Assembly: GCA_002726335.1 (NCBI GenBank)
Contig: PBSR01000026.1
Coordinates: 1-22,615, forward strand
Direction of reading: 5' to 3'
DNA: 22,615 nucleotides
Source: Gemmatimonadaceae bacterium
GTDB taxonomy: Bacteria; Latescibacterota; UBA2968; UBA8231
How positions within the stretch are numbered: position 1 is the stretch's first letter; each line of letters starts with the position of its first letter. This document shows positions 7,203 through 16,000 of the stretch, in pieces. A program made the position numbers and the translations under genes. The notes below the pieces were generated by a model. The model was not told the DNA's origin. It saw only the letters and a list, made by a program, of their open reading frames with translations, and searched no databases.

Positions 7203-7475
7203 GTGCACCTGAATTTGACGGAGCGGGAACTCCGCATGGTTCTTGACTGGCGCCGGCGTGGGGCCTTCTTCCCTGATGAGGATCGCGTCCTGCGCAAGTT
7301 ACGGCACGCCCTCGACGCAGGTGAGCCCCTGGACTTGAGCCGTTTGCAGGTGCAGATCATCCACGGTTGGGCCGAGGAGCAACTCGGTGGGCCGTATGGT
7401 GGTGGTGAGATGACCAACCCCGAAGAGGCAGTCCTGTTCCGCAAGATCCGTGACGCGTTGGGATACAACGACTGA
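7203..7475 (+). CDS. Small hypothetical protein (90 aa)
   Basis: A soluble, helical 90-aa protein I do not recognise. It starts with LNLTERELRMVLDWRRRGAF, then a basic helix (DEDRVLRKLRHALDAG), then LSRLQVQIIHGWAEEQLGG, a Gly-rich turn, and the helix NPEEAVLFRKIRDALG. It has no cysteine pair, signal peptide or membrane segment. The GTG start has an excellent Shine-Dalgarno upstream, and codon use matches the neighbours, so it is likely expressed. It ends 17 bp before the converging relA stop and is divergent from hisC. No function is assigned. Confidence 0.75.
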   Translation: MHLNLTERELRMVLDWRRRGAFFPDEDRVLRKLRHALDAGEPLDLSRLQVQIIHGWAEEQLGGPYGGGEMTNPEEAVLFRKIRDALGYND

Positions 7476-7492
7476 ACAAGGGTCAGAGACGA

Positions 7493-9790
7493 CTATACCG
7501 GAGGCTCCACCCAGTTCGACGGGTCGATTACCGCAGCGTCGGTCATGGACTCATCAACTCGCAGCACCTCGGTCACGCCCTTCACGCGCCGCATCTTCTT
7601 CAGCAGACCATGCAACTGTCTTGTGTCGTTCACGTCCACCCAGAACGTGTCCTCCGCAAGGTGGGCCGTCGTGCGTGTCGAGCAGCCGACGATATTGGCT
7701 CCCGTGTCCGAAATCACACGAGTGAGGTCGGCGAGGAAGAACTTGCGGTCGGTGCCGAGGGCCCGCAGTTGCACCGTGAATACCTGTTCTTCCTCGAGAT
7801 CCCAGGCGACAGCCGTCATACGCTCGGGGTCTTCGGCCAGATCGGCGATGTTCGGGCAGTCGGTCCGGTGGACGGAGAGGCCACGCCCCCGCGTGATCAG
7901 GCCGATAATCGAATCTCCCGGTATCGGTGTGCAGCACTTGCCGAACTGAATCATCATGTCGTGCATGCCCTGAATTCGAATCCCCCGCCGGTCGCGGAAC
8001 AGGGGCCGGATGACGCGACGCTTGGGCTGATCGGGCATGAGGCGGTTGATGATGCGGCTGACGGAGAGGTCACCCGAGCCGATGCCGGCGAAGAGGTGTT
8101 CGCTGTCGGCCAGTTCCAGATCGGTGGCCAACTCGGTCAGTGCCTCGGGGCCGAGCCGGTGGCGGTAGCGCTTGAGTTCCCGTTCGAGAATCTCCTGACC
8201 GAGCCGCACGCTCTGTGAGAAACGCTCCTCTTTGAGCCAGCGTCGGATCGCCAGGCGGGCCTTTGTCGTCTTCACCAGTTCGAGCCATGACTGGCTCGGT
8301 ATCTGGTGCGGCGAGGTGACGATATGCACGGTGTCACCGCTGTCGAGGGCGGCGCTCAACGGTACGATCTGTCCGTTTACTTTCGCTGTCAGACAGTGCA
8401 GGCCGATATCGGTGTGGATGGCGAAAGCGAAATCGAGAGGCGAAGCCGCCTTCGGCAGCTGATGGAGATCACCCTTCGGCGTGAACACGAAGATCTCGTC
8501 CTGGAACAACTCGATCTTCAGGTTTTCCATGAACTCCGCCGGGTCGCTGGAGTCGCGCTGCCAGTCGAGCACCTGGCGCAGCCAGGACATCTGCTGATCG
8601 AGGTCCCCGCGATCGTCGAGTCCACCCTTGTAGCGCCAGTGGGCGGCGATGCCGATTTCAGCTGTGTGGTGCATCTCCCACGTGCGGATCTGCACCTCCA
8701 CCGGCATGCCGCGGGGGCCGATGACGGTGGTGTGCAGCGATTGGTACATGTTCGTCTTCGGCGTGGCGATGTAGTCCTTGAAGCGGTCCGGGTGGGGCCG
8801 ATAGAGTGTGTGCACCAGTCCCAGGGTGTGGTAGCACTCGCGTACCGTGTCGACGGTGATCCGCAGCGCCGTCAGGTCGTAGATCTCCTCGAAGGGCTTC
8901 CCCCGGGACCGCATCTTGTTGAAGATGCTGTAGAAGTTTTTCGGTCGGCCGGTGATCTCCGCCGTGATATCGTTGCGTCCGAGCTCTTCCACGAGGGGGC
9001 GTTCGAACTCGTCGATCAGGGCCTCGCGTTCCTCCCGGCGCATGGCCACCTTCTGGCGGATTTCCACGTAGGCATCCGGCTCGAGAAACTTGAGCGCACG
9101 GTCTTCCAGTTCCCAGCGGATGCGGGCCACACCGAGCCGATGGGCGAGTGGCGCGTAGACCTCGATCGTCTCATGGGAGATGCGCTGCTGCTGGTCGGCA
9201 CCGAGAGCGTCGAGGGTGCGCATGTTGTGCAGTCGATCGGCGAACTTTACAAGGATGACGCGGATGTCCTCGACCATCGACAACAGCATCTTGCGGTAGG
9301 TCTCGGCCTGCCTCGCCTCGCTGCTCTCGTACTGGAAGCGCTCGATCTTCGTCACGCCGTCGACGAGGGCGGCGATCTTGCCGCCGAAGGCGTCGGAGAT
9401 TCGTTCGAGGGTGATGGATGTGTCTTCGAGCACGTCGTGCAACAGGCCTGCGGCGATCGTCGTGGAATCGAGGCGCAGTTGGGCGAGGATGCGGGAGACC
9501 TCGACGCTGTGTTGCAGGAAGGGCTCCCCGGACTTGCGGATCTGACCTGCATGGGCGGTCAGGGCGAAGTGGTAGGCGCGCACGATGAGGTCGAAATCCG
9601 CCGATTCATTACACGAGGCCACCTCGATGAGCAACATCTGCAGCTGCAGATGGTCGCGGGCCTCCTCGAGGTGGTTGTCGAGATCAGCCCGGTCTGTCGC
9701 GCTGCCTGGTCTGCCCTCCAGGGCGGTCAGATTGACGGCGGATTCGTCAAGGGCCAAGTCGGCCAGGTTGTCTGAGGTTCGTTCGCTCAT
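7493..9790 (-). CDS. rel: RelA/SpoT family (p)ppGpp synthetase/hydrolase
   Basis: A 765-aa long RSH enzyme that makes and, by its motifs, also degrades the stringent-response alarmone (p)ppGpp. Domain order: HD hydrolase (~65-190) with AHAGQIRKSGEPFLQH and the catalytic HDVLED at 118-123; the RelA_SpoT synthetase (~245-375) with RPKNFYSIFNKM, EIYDLTALRI, TNMYQSLHTTVIGP and EVQIRTWEMHHTAEIGIAAHW; TGS (~415-475, IFVFTPKGDLHQLP); a zinc-finger/RIS region with FGKCCTPIPGD and HRTDCPN; and a C-terminal ACT domain (~690-755, LADLTRVISDTGANI). Both catalytic halves keep their key motifs, so it is probably the single bifunctional Rel of this genome. The N-terminus is ~45 residues longer than in many homologues. 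A possible promoter lies just upstream (9806-9833). Confidence 0.96.
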   Translation of the reverse strand: MSERTSDNLADLALDESAVNLTALEGRPGSATDRADLDNHLEEARDHLQLQMLLIEVASCNESADFDLIVRAYHFALTAHAGQIRKSGEPFLQHSVEVSRILAQLRLDSTTIAAGLLHDVLEDTSITLERISDAFGGKIAALVDGVTKIERFQYESSEARQAETYRKMLLSMVEDIRVILVKFADRLHNMRTLDALGADQQQRISHETIEVYAPLAHRLGVARIRWELEDRALKFLEPDAYVEIRQKVAMRREEREALIDEFERPLVEELGRNDITAEITGRPKNFYSIFNKMRSRGKPFEEIYDLTALRITVDTVRECYHTLGLVHTLYRPHPDRFKDYIATPKTNMYQSLHTTVIGPRGMPVEVQIRTWEMHHTAEIGIAAHWRYKGGLDDRGDLDQQMSWLRQVLDWQRDSSDPAEFMENLKIELFQDEIFVFTPKGDLHQLPKAASPLDFAFAIHTDIGLHCLTAKVNGQIVPLSAALDSGDTVHIVTSPHQIPSQSWLELVKTTKARLAIRRWLKEERFSQSVRLGQEILERELKRYRHRLGPEALTELATDLELADSEHLFAGIGSGDLSVSRIINRLMPDQPKRRVIRPLFRDRRGIRIQGMHDMMIQFGKCCTPIPGDSIIGLITRGRGLSVHRTDCPNIADLAEDPERMTAVAWDLEEEQVFTVQLRALGTDRKFFLADLTRVISDTGANIVGCSTRTTAHLAEDTFWVDVNDTRQLHGLLKKMRRVKGVTEVLRVDESMTDAAVIDPSNWVEPPV

Positions 9791-9805
9791 GATCAGTGTA
9801 AGCCC

Positions 9806-9833
9806 AATATACTCAACGCGCCTCGATCGACAA
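9806..9833 (-). promoter_or_regulatory. Possible sigma-70-type promoter for rel
   Basis: Read on the minus strand, TTGTCG (9828-9833) and TATATT (9806-9811) are separated by 16 bp, and the TATATT ends 15 bp before the rel ATG. The match is fair (4 of 6 at the -35, 5 of 6 at the -10). The 80-bp gap to the upstream minus-strand gene leaves room for it. This is a pattern match only. Confidence 0.35.
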
Positions 9834-9870
9834 ACGCGGGAAACGTCCTTAGATCAAGGCGGACAGCGAG

Positions 9871-11550
9871 TTAGGGTGTCTCGTCCGGGATCTGATAGAC
9901 CCAGATACTGTGGCCGATTCGGGCGACGGGCTCATGATCATCCAGCCAATCGAACAGGCCTTTGCCATGGCCGTACATATCCATATAGACGCCGACCCGG
10001 TTCGTCACCGAAATGGCGATCCAGCCCGTAACAGGGATTTCCATGGTAAGGGGACCGCGATTTGGCAGCCAGTAACTCGGCAGCCAGTCGTAGTCGAGGT
10101 GGTAGAGGGCAGGATCAACGCTGCCGAAATAACTCAGCTTGACACGCGGGATGCCCCGCTCGTCCATCCACTCCTTCAGGCCCTTCAGGTCCTGCCCCCA
10201 ATCCAGGTTGGAGTCGACCAGGATTCGGTGCCCACCGTCCGGCCCCCCGGCAAACTCGTTGAAGTAGGCCAGGTGATCTGGATGAATACGTGCGGTGCTG
10301 AGCAGCAGGCCAGCGCTGAGCCCGATCAGGGCCCGCTGCCGCCACCGCGGCGTCGCCGACCAGGCTGTCCGCAGGCAACCACCAGCCATGGTGCACAAGA
10401 ACGGGTACACCGGCAGGAGATAGCGCAGGCCAATGTCCTTACCTTCAGACAGGGTAAAGGCGGTGAAGAACAACAGAGGCGAGATCAGCAGCAGACCGCA
10501 GTCCCAGCGGGCGGTACGGTCACTGATCAGGGCCGTCGCACCCCAGACTCCCAGAAGCAGCGATGGTACGGGTGTCTTCACCAGGAAGGCCAGCAGAAAG
10601 TAGTACCACCAACCCTCTGTCGAGTATTCGCCGAGTAGATAGGCTTCATGTCCATGGGACAGGTCCCACAGCTGCGACCTCAGGATCGTCAGGAACGGGT
10701 CGACTCTGAACCCATGAAGTGCCCACAGAACGACCAGGGCGACCAGGAGGAGGCCCGCACCGGCGACGGCCGCACCCAGCCACGGGCGCAGACGGGGCGC
10801 CGAGACCGATCCCGCCCAACATGACAGGCAACGGCGAACATCGGGGGGGCCGGCCAACAGCGTCCACAGCAACAGCACAGCCGCCGTGGGGGCCCAGAGC
10901 AACGCGGACAACTTGCTGGCCAGCGTCAGGCCGCCGAGAGAGCCGGCCAGCAGCAGACGGCGACCCGTGGGCGCCAACAGGAATCGACGCAAACCGTAGA
11001 AGGCACAGAAGTATGTGGCTGCGAGGGTGAAATCCGTTGTCACGAGACCGGCGTGGGCGAGCAGATTCGGCGACAGGCACGCCATACCGAGGGCGATGGT
11101 GGCTCCTGTGGTTCCGTGCAGGTCCCCGGCCCATCGCCAGAGGCAATAGAACAGGCCCGCCGCCGAGAGCAGGGAAGACATGCGGCAGAGCCACAGAAGG
11201 ATCTCGCCATCGTACCGGCTGTCCATGAGAATGGCGTTGCCTCGATCGATACCAGCCGAGCGCAAGAAGGAGATGTCCTCCGACTTGCCTCCTGGATCGG
11301 ACCAGTAGCGGCTGTCGAGGCGGTAGGCAGGACGGAGGAACGGCAGGCCCTGCAGGTAGTAGGCGAGGGGGGGATGGGAGCCAGCGCCGGGAACGTCCCA
11401 CCGACCCTGGTCGATCAGGTACGGACCGAGGCCCAGGTAACCGGGTTCATCCCAGGTGGGAGATTTATCCCAGGCCGTGTGCGCCAGAAGACAGGCGAAG
11501 ACCAACGGCAGGACGAGGCGAGGCCATGCCCGCAGGATGGAAGACCTCAC
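9871..11550 (-). CDS. PMT/ArnT-like GT-C glycosyltransferase, integral membrane
   Basis: A 559-aa multi-pass inner-membrane protein with a GT-C/GT39-like layout, transferring a sugar from a polyprenyl-phosphate donor to an unknown acceptor on the outer face of the membrane. After the first membrane helix (~9-25) comes the SPTWDEPGYLGLGPYLI loop with the Asp34-Glu35 pair expected of the catalytic loop, then SHPPLAYYLQGLPFL. About ten further hydrophobic segments follow (for example ATIALGMACLSPNLLAHAG, LRPWLGAAVAGAGLLLVALV, GLLLISPLLFFTAFTLSEG, LLPVYPFLCTMAGG). The soluble C-terminus (~450-559) has ILVDSNLDWGQDLKGLKEWM and LSYFGSVDPALY, seen in many uncharacterised members. Acceptor and sugar cannot be told from sequence. 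It is on the same strand as rel, 80 bp upstream of it, and 19 bp downstream of the next gene. Confidence 0.85.
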   Translation of the reverse strand: MRSSILRAWPRLVLPLVFACLLAHTAWDKSPTWDEPGYLGLGPYLIDQGRWDVPGAGSHPPLAYYLQGLPFLRPAYRLDSRYWSDPGGKSEDISFLRSAGIDRGNAILMDSRYDGEILLWLCRMSSLLSAAGLFYCLWRWAGDLHGTTGATIALGMACLSPNLLAHAGLVTTDFTLAATYFCAFYGLRRFLLAPTGRRLLLAGSLGGLTLASKLSALLWAPTAAVLLLWTLLAGPPDVRRCLSCWAGSVSAPRLRPWLGAAVAGAGLLLVALVVLWALHGFRVDPFLTILRSQLWDLSHGHEAYLLGEYSTEGWWYYFLLAFLVKTPVPSLLLGVWGATALISDRTARWDCGLLLISPLLFFTAFTLSEGKDIGLRYLLPVYPFLCTMAGGCLRTAWSATPRWRQRALIGLSAGLLLSTARIHPDHLAYFNEFAGGPDGGHRILVDSNLDWGQDLKGLKEWMDERGIPRVKLSYFGSVDPALYHLDYDWLPSYWLPNRGPLTMEIPVTGWIAISVTNRVGVYMDMYGHGKGLFDWLDDHEPVARIGHSIWVYQIPDETP

Positions 11551-11569
11551 CGCTACGAAAGGCCGGTGG

Positions 11570-11893
11570 TCAGGCGTCCGGGGACAGCTCGTCTTCTTCG
11601 AGCTCTGTCAGTGGAAAGTCGGGTTCAGGAACTTCGAGCTCACGCGATTTGAGACGGGGTACCAAGGCCTTGATGTCCTGACGGAGCCGTCGGATGCCCT
11701 GAGTCAGGCTCGTCTGGCTGCTCTTCAGTTCCATCTCCTGCTCTTCGAGACGGTCGCCCTCGGAGCGAACATCTCTCAGGGCCATATTCTTGATGGAGAT
11801 GGCTTGCTTCATACGGAGGATCTTGCTCGAGCATAGATACTGAACGAGCAACGCTCCACAGATGCAGACAACAGTGATGATCCACCAGTACAT
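11570..11893 (-). CDS. Small membrane-anchored coiled-coil protein
   Basis: A 107-aa protein with one N-terminal transmembrane helix (residues ~3-21, WWIITVVCICGALLVQYLC), then a long coiled coil (~25-90) rich in Glu, Arg, Lys, Gln and Leu. The tail is acidic (EVPEPDF, LTELEEDELSPDA). The ATG at 11893 directly precedes the membrane helix. I do not recognise the family; the shape resembles small envelope or phage-shock-type proteins, but there is no motif to support that. It lies 19 bp upstream of the glycosyltransferase gene on the same strand, so the two are probably co-transcribed. Confidence 0.7.
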   Translation of the reverse strand: MYWWIITVVCICGALLVQYLCSSKILRMKQAISIKNMALRDVRSEGDRLEEQEMELKSSQTSLTQGIRRLRQDIKALVPRLKSRELEVPEPDFPLTELEEDELSPDA

Positions 11894-12007
11894 TGCAGCG
11901 ACACATCCAATCGTGCGGAAGGCGTGGTTAATTCATACCCGACAACAAGATACGGGCACTTTCATGGTCACCGGACATCATATGCGCCCTGACGACAGGT
12001 GTCAAGC

Positions 12008-12403
12008 ATGACCGGTACCCGGCAGCCATCGTCGCCGCCGGCACCCACGACGGGGGATGTTCTGCTCGTCGTGGCCGCCCTGCTGACGGCTGTGGTCATC
12101 GCCTTGAAGGGAGCCGATGTAGCGGGGGCGGATTGGGTTACGATCGAGGTGGCCGGCAAGAGGTGGTACGACGCGACGATCGACAGTTCGCGGACACTCA
12201 CGGTCGAGGGCCCGATCGGGAGTACTGTGATCCGCATCGACGAGGGCGGGGCACGCGTTGTGTCAGCGCCATGCCCGGGCCAGATCTGCGTCTCCCGCGG
12301 CTGGCTGCGTGCCGCCGGCGATGTGGCCGCCTGTGTGCCCAATCATCTCGTGCTGCGCCTGACGGGGCGTCGGCCACCCGCCTTTGACGGGATCACACAG
12401 TAG
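12008..12403 (+). CDS. NusG domain II-containing protein
   Basis: A 131-aa protein with one transmembrane helix (~18-36, DVLLVVAALLTAVVIALKG) followed by an extracytoplasmic NusG-domain-II beta fold (DUF1312). The diagnostic segment is CPGQICVSRGWLRAAGDVAACVPNHLVLRL near the C-terminus. Its conserved cysteines (CPGQIC and the later AACVPN) may form a disulfide or bind a redox partner. A GTG at 11999 would add three residues; the ATG at 12008 was preferred. The next gene starts 1 bp after its stop and encodes a Gx transporter, the usual partner of this family. The pair is often found near quinone, polyprenyl or Rnf-type genes, none of which are here. The molecular role is unknown. Confidence 0.85.
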   Translation: MTGTRQPSSPPAPTTGDVLLVVAALLTAVVIALKGADVAGADWVTIEVAGKRWYDATIDSSRTLTVEGPIGSTVIRIDEGGARVVSAPCPGQICVSRGWLRAAGDVAACVPNHLVLRLTGRRPPAFDGITQ

Positions 12404-12404
12404 A

Positions 12405-12935
12405 ATGTCCAGGACGTCTCCCGGTGGCGGGTCACGACGACTCACGCGTCTCGGGTTGCTCACCGCGATCGCCCTCGTCCTGTTCCTTGTCGAGCTCAAC
12501 CTGCCCCGGCCGCTGCCCTGGATGAGGCTGGGGTTGGGGAATGTTGCCGTCCTGGTAGCCCTGTTGCTCTTCGGCGCCGGTCCGGCGCTGGCCGTCAGCC
12601 TTGTCAAGGTCCTGCTGGGCGGCCTGCTCAGCGGCGGCCTGGCCGGACCCGCCTTCATCATCGGCTCGAGCGCGGCCCTTGCCAGCCTGTTGGCCATGGT
12701 CCTTCTGGCGCGGTGCGCCCCGAGACTGCTCAGTCCGGTTGGGCTCAGTGTGGCCGGCGCCCTGGCGCACCAGTGCACGCAACTGACCGTAGCCACCATG
12801 TATCTGGGACACGTGGGGCTGCTTTCCCTGCTGCCGATGTTCCTCGTTGGCGGTGTCGTCAGCGGCCTGCTCACGGGGCTCGCCGCCTACTTTGCCCTGC
12901 AACGACTGGTCGTCGCCGACGGCGAGACGGGTTGA
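12405..12935 (+). CDS. Gx transporter / heptaprenyl diphosphate synthase component I-like membrane protein
   Basis: A 176-aa integral membrane protein with about five hydrophobic segments. The family signature is at the start: RLGLLTAIALVLFLVELNLPRP, then LPWMRLGLGNVAVLVALLLFG. It continues with LVKVLLGGLLSGGLAGPAFIIGSSAAL and LSVAGALAHQCTQLTVATMYLG. This is the Hpre_diP_synt_I/Gx transporter family, related in fold to ECF-transporter S components; the old heptaprenyl synthase name comes from genetic linkage and is not an enzyme assignment. The ATG at 12405 is 1 bp past the NusG_II stop, so the two genes are translated together. No ECF A/A'/T genes are visible, and the substrate is unknown. 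Confidence 0.85.
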   Translation: MSRTSPGGGSRRLTRLGLLTAIALVLFLVELNLPRPLPWMRLGLGNVAVLVALLLFGAGPALAVSLVKVLLGGLLSGGLAGPAFIIGSSAALASLLAMVLLARCAPRLLSPVGLSVAGALAHQCTQLTVATMYLGHVGLLSLLPMFLVGGVVSGLLTGLAAYFALQRLVVADGETG

Positions 12936-13090
12936 CCGGACCGTGGTGGCGGCGTTCTTTGGCTGCCAGTTGGCCGTCCGGCCCGCCCCGGTCTTTTTGA
13001 TCGACGGCGGGTCGACGTGTGTCACGGCGGACGCGATATCTCCATCCCCTGATTGCGGGCCTGTGAATCATTGCTGATTATTACACCGGC
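12936..13090. other. Intergenic stretch with weak terminator-like dyad and T-run
   Basis: This 155-bp gap separates the Gx transporter gene from the large permease gene. It contains a GC-rich dyad (gaccgg at 12935-12940 pairs with ccggtc at 12988-12993, with ggccgtccggcc inside) followed directly by TTTTT. That may be a poor rho-independent terminator. Near the 3' end, TTGCGG and GATTAT are 17 bp apart just before the ATG at 13091 and could be a weak promoter, though very close to the start. Both readings are low confidence. Confidence 0.3.
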
Positions 13091-16000
13091 ATGAATGGAA
13101 AACCCCACAGTCTGTACGACACCCACCTTCGCGTGAGAGCCTGCGCCATCGTGGTGAGTCTTGTCGCCCTGGCACTGCTGGGCGCCCTGCCGACGCCCGT
13201 AGTGGCGACGGTCGACTACGACGCTCTCCGGGAACTGGCGCCGGAACAGCGCCTGCGGCAGACAGTGGGCTTTTTCTCCGGACTCGGGTCGCGGGTTACC
13301 GGGTACCCAGGTGCTGAACAGGCGGCACTGCACATCCACCGACAGTTCCGCCACACCGGCCTGCACGATATCACCTTCCACAAATACGATGTCTCCGTAC
13401 CCGTCGATAAGGGAGGGACTCTCCAGGTCTCGGGCGGCCCCACGGCACGCCTGCACGGCCTGTGGCCCAATCTCGTGCGTACGCCGACGCTGCCCGACGG
13501 CGGCATGGATGGTCCACTGATCTGGGGCGGCAAGGGTGAGTTCGAGGATCTCGACGGCCAGGACGTGGTGGGCAGCGTCGTCGTGCTCGATTTCAACTCC
13601 GGAGACAACTGGCTGAACACCGCCTATCTGGGTGCTTCGGCAGTGATCTTCATCGAGCCCGACTCCACGGTCTACCTGGAAGGGGAGCGCAAGTTCCTCA
13701 CCATGCCCCTGGACCTGCCCCGGTTCTGGGTCAGTGAAGAAGACGGCAACGCCCTGCGGCGGTCGATAGATCGCCATGGCGGCAAGGTGGACGCCCATCT
13801 CGAGTATCGCATGGACTGGGAGCGGCGCCCGGCGTGGAACGTGATGGGGATGATCCCCGGCCACGATCCGCTGCTGAGAGATGATGTCATCGTCCTCGAG
13901 TCATATTACGATGCCATGTCCGTGGTGCCCTCACTGGCACCGGGGGCCGAACAGGCTGCCGGCATCACGACACTGCTCGAACTGGCGCGGTATTTCCGTC
14001 AGCACCCGCCGGCGCGCACGGTACTGTTTCTGGCTACCTCCGCCCACCATCTGGCCCTGCGTGGAGTCGATGACTTCATCCAGCGGTATCTGCGGGATGA
14101 AGACCCCTTCATCGATCGAATGGTGGTTCGGCGCGTCGTCGAGGCAGCCCTTGCCCGGGGGCTCGTCGAAGAGGCTGCCGACGGGATCTCCTATCGCCTC
14201 GGAAATCAGACATACACCGGCAAGGAAGCTCTGGTCCGCCAGGTCTCGGAGATGGATACGGTTCTGGTGCGTGCCATCGTCCAGTCGTCGCTGCTGGAAG
14301 GAGATGACATCATCCGCCAGAAAGATGGCGGTTGGAGTGTCCGTTATCGCGACGGTGACGAGGTAGCCCAACAGAGTTTCGATGATCGCGCCGCCCTCGA
14401 GCGCGAACTCGGTGCCGACGAAGATCTGCGCCTTGGATTCTACCGCGAGTGGGTGGATCCGAAGGTGGATTCGCTGGATGTGAAGCTGTTCATCAGTCTC
14501 GATCTGTCGACACAGACCGATGAGCTCGGCATCTGGAACAGCAACTCGAGCTTCTATTACAAGCGCTACTTCGCTCCCTTCGGCAAGAATTTTATGAACT
14601 ACTCGCGGCAGGTGAGCCAGGCGCTCGATTACACGTTCCGCGATGTCCTCGTCAACGGCATCAGTCCAGAGGGAGGCAAGAGCTGGGAGACCTTCGTTCC
14701 CGGTGAGATCTCGGTAAACAGCGAACTGGTTCTCACCACCGGTACGCCGGCACTGGCTTTCGTCACCGTCAACGACGCCCGCTTTCTCGTCGACACTCCT
14801 CTCGACCGGCCACAGAACGTGCGCTACGACAATCTGGCACGGCAGATTCGCGCTCTGGCAGGCATGTTCCATATGGCCTTCGAGGACCCCGAACTGTTCC
14901 CCGATTTCAAGATGCGGTTGAAGGACACGCTGCGCTCCCTGAAGGCCAAGGCCATGGTCTTCCCCCGACGAAGCATCGTTCCGGATCTACCGCGCAACGG
15001 CGCCATCGGTGTCGTGCGCAACGGCAAGAAGAAGTCGTACAAGGGCGTCCGGGGGGAGTATTTCGAGGTCGTCGACGACGCCGGTGCGTTCTACGTCAAC
15101 CGTATCCGTGTCAACTCGGTGCAGGTGGAGGGCTACTACACCGATCCGGCGACAGGACGCATCACGTACGCGCCGGATCGTGGCATCCAGGGCGACAAGG
15201 CGTACCCGATGAAGATCGCCATGGACTGGCGCGACAAGGAGTGGATGGTCGTCCTGTTTCCCTGTCAGGCATTCAACTTCTTCGACATCGTCGATCCCAG
15301 ATACCTGACGAAGCTGTCGCAGGTCACCGTCTTCGACGAGACGAACACGGCACCGGTCGAATACGGCTACACCATCGGCGAAGGTCCCTCGGCCAGGGAT
15401 GAGCCGGTGGGTGTACTGTTCGCCCGGCCCGGGGCGCTGGTGAAGATGGGTTTCGGCGCCGGTTTGCTCGGTTTTCGGTCACTTCTCCTCAACTCGGTCA
15501 ATGCTGACGACAAGGAGGAGGCCCTTGGTACGGGGTTCGCCATGGAAGAAGAGACATCCTTCGCCCGGACCTCGTACCTGTCGGCGCGCGACATGTGGAC
15601 GCTCGATGAGTCCCGCATGCGGGAGCTGGCCGGTTTCGCCATTGAGAATCAGCGCCTCAACGACCTGCACGCCCGGGCCGAAAAGGAACTGGAGCAGGCC
15701 GACAAAGCGTTCGATGACAAGCTGTGGAGTCAGTTCGTCAGGCACACGCGTTCAGCGATCGGCCTGGAGTCACGGGCCTATCCGGATGTGAAGGGAACGC
15801 AGAATGATGTCGTTCAGGGCATCATCTTCTTCATGGCCCTGGTGCTGCCCTGTGCCTATTTCGCCGAACGGCTGTTGATTACGGCCTCGACGATTCAGCG
15901 ACAGATCATGGGCTTCGGCGCCATCTTCCTCGTCATCTGGATCATCCTGTCCATCGTCCATCCCGCCTTCGAACTGTCCAATCCCTTCGTCATTCTGCTG

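Noticed and set aside
7970..7985. tRNA T-loop-like ttcgaatcc
   Set aside because: It lies inside rel coding sequence, with no cloverleaf around it.
8306..9775. 489-aa plus-strand ORF opposite rel
   Set aside because: Antisense shadow of the well-supported rel gene, with the His/Val/Gly/Leu/Asp-rich composition typical of antisense frames in GC-rich DNA.
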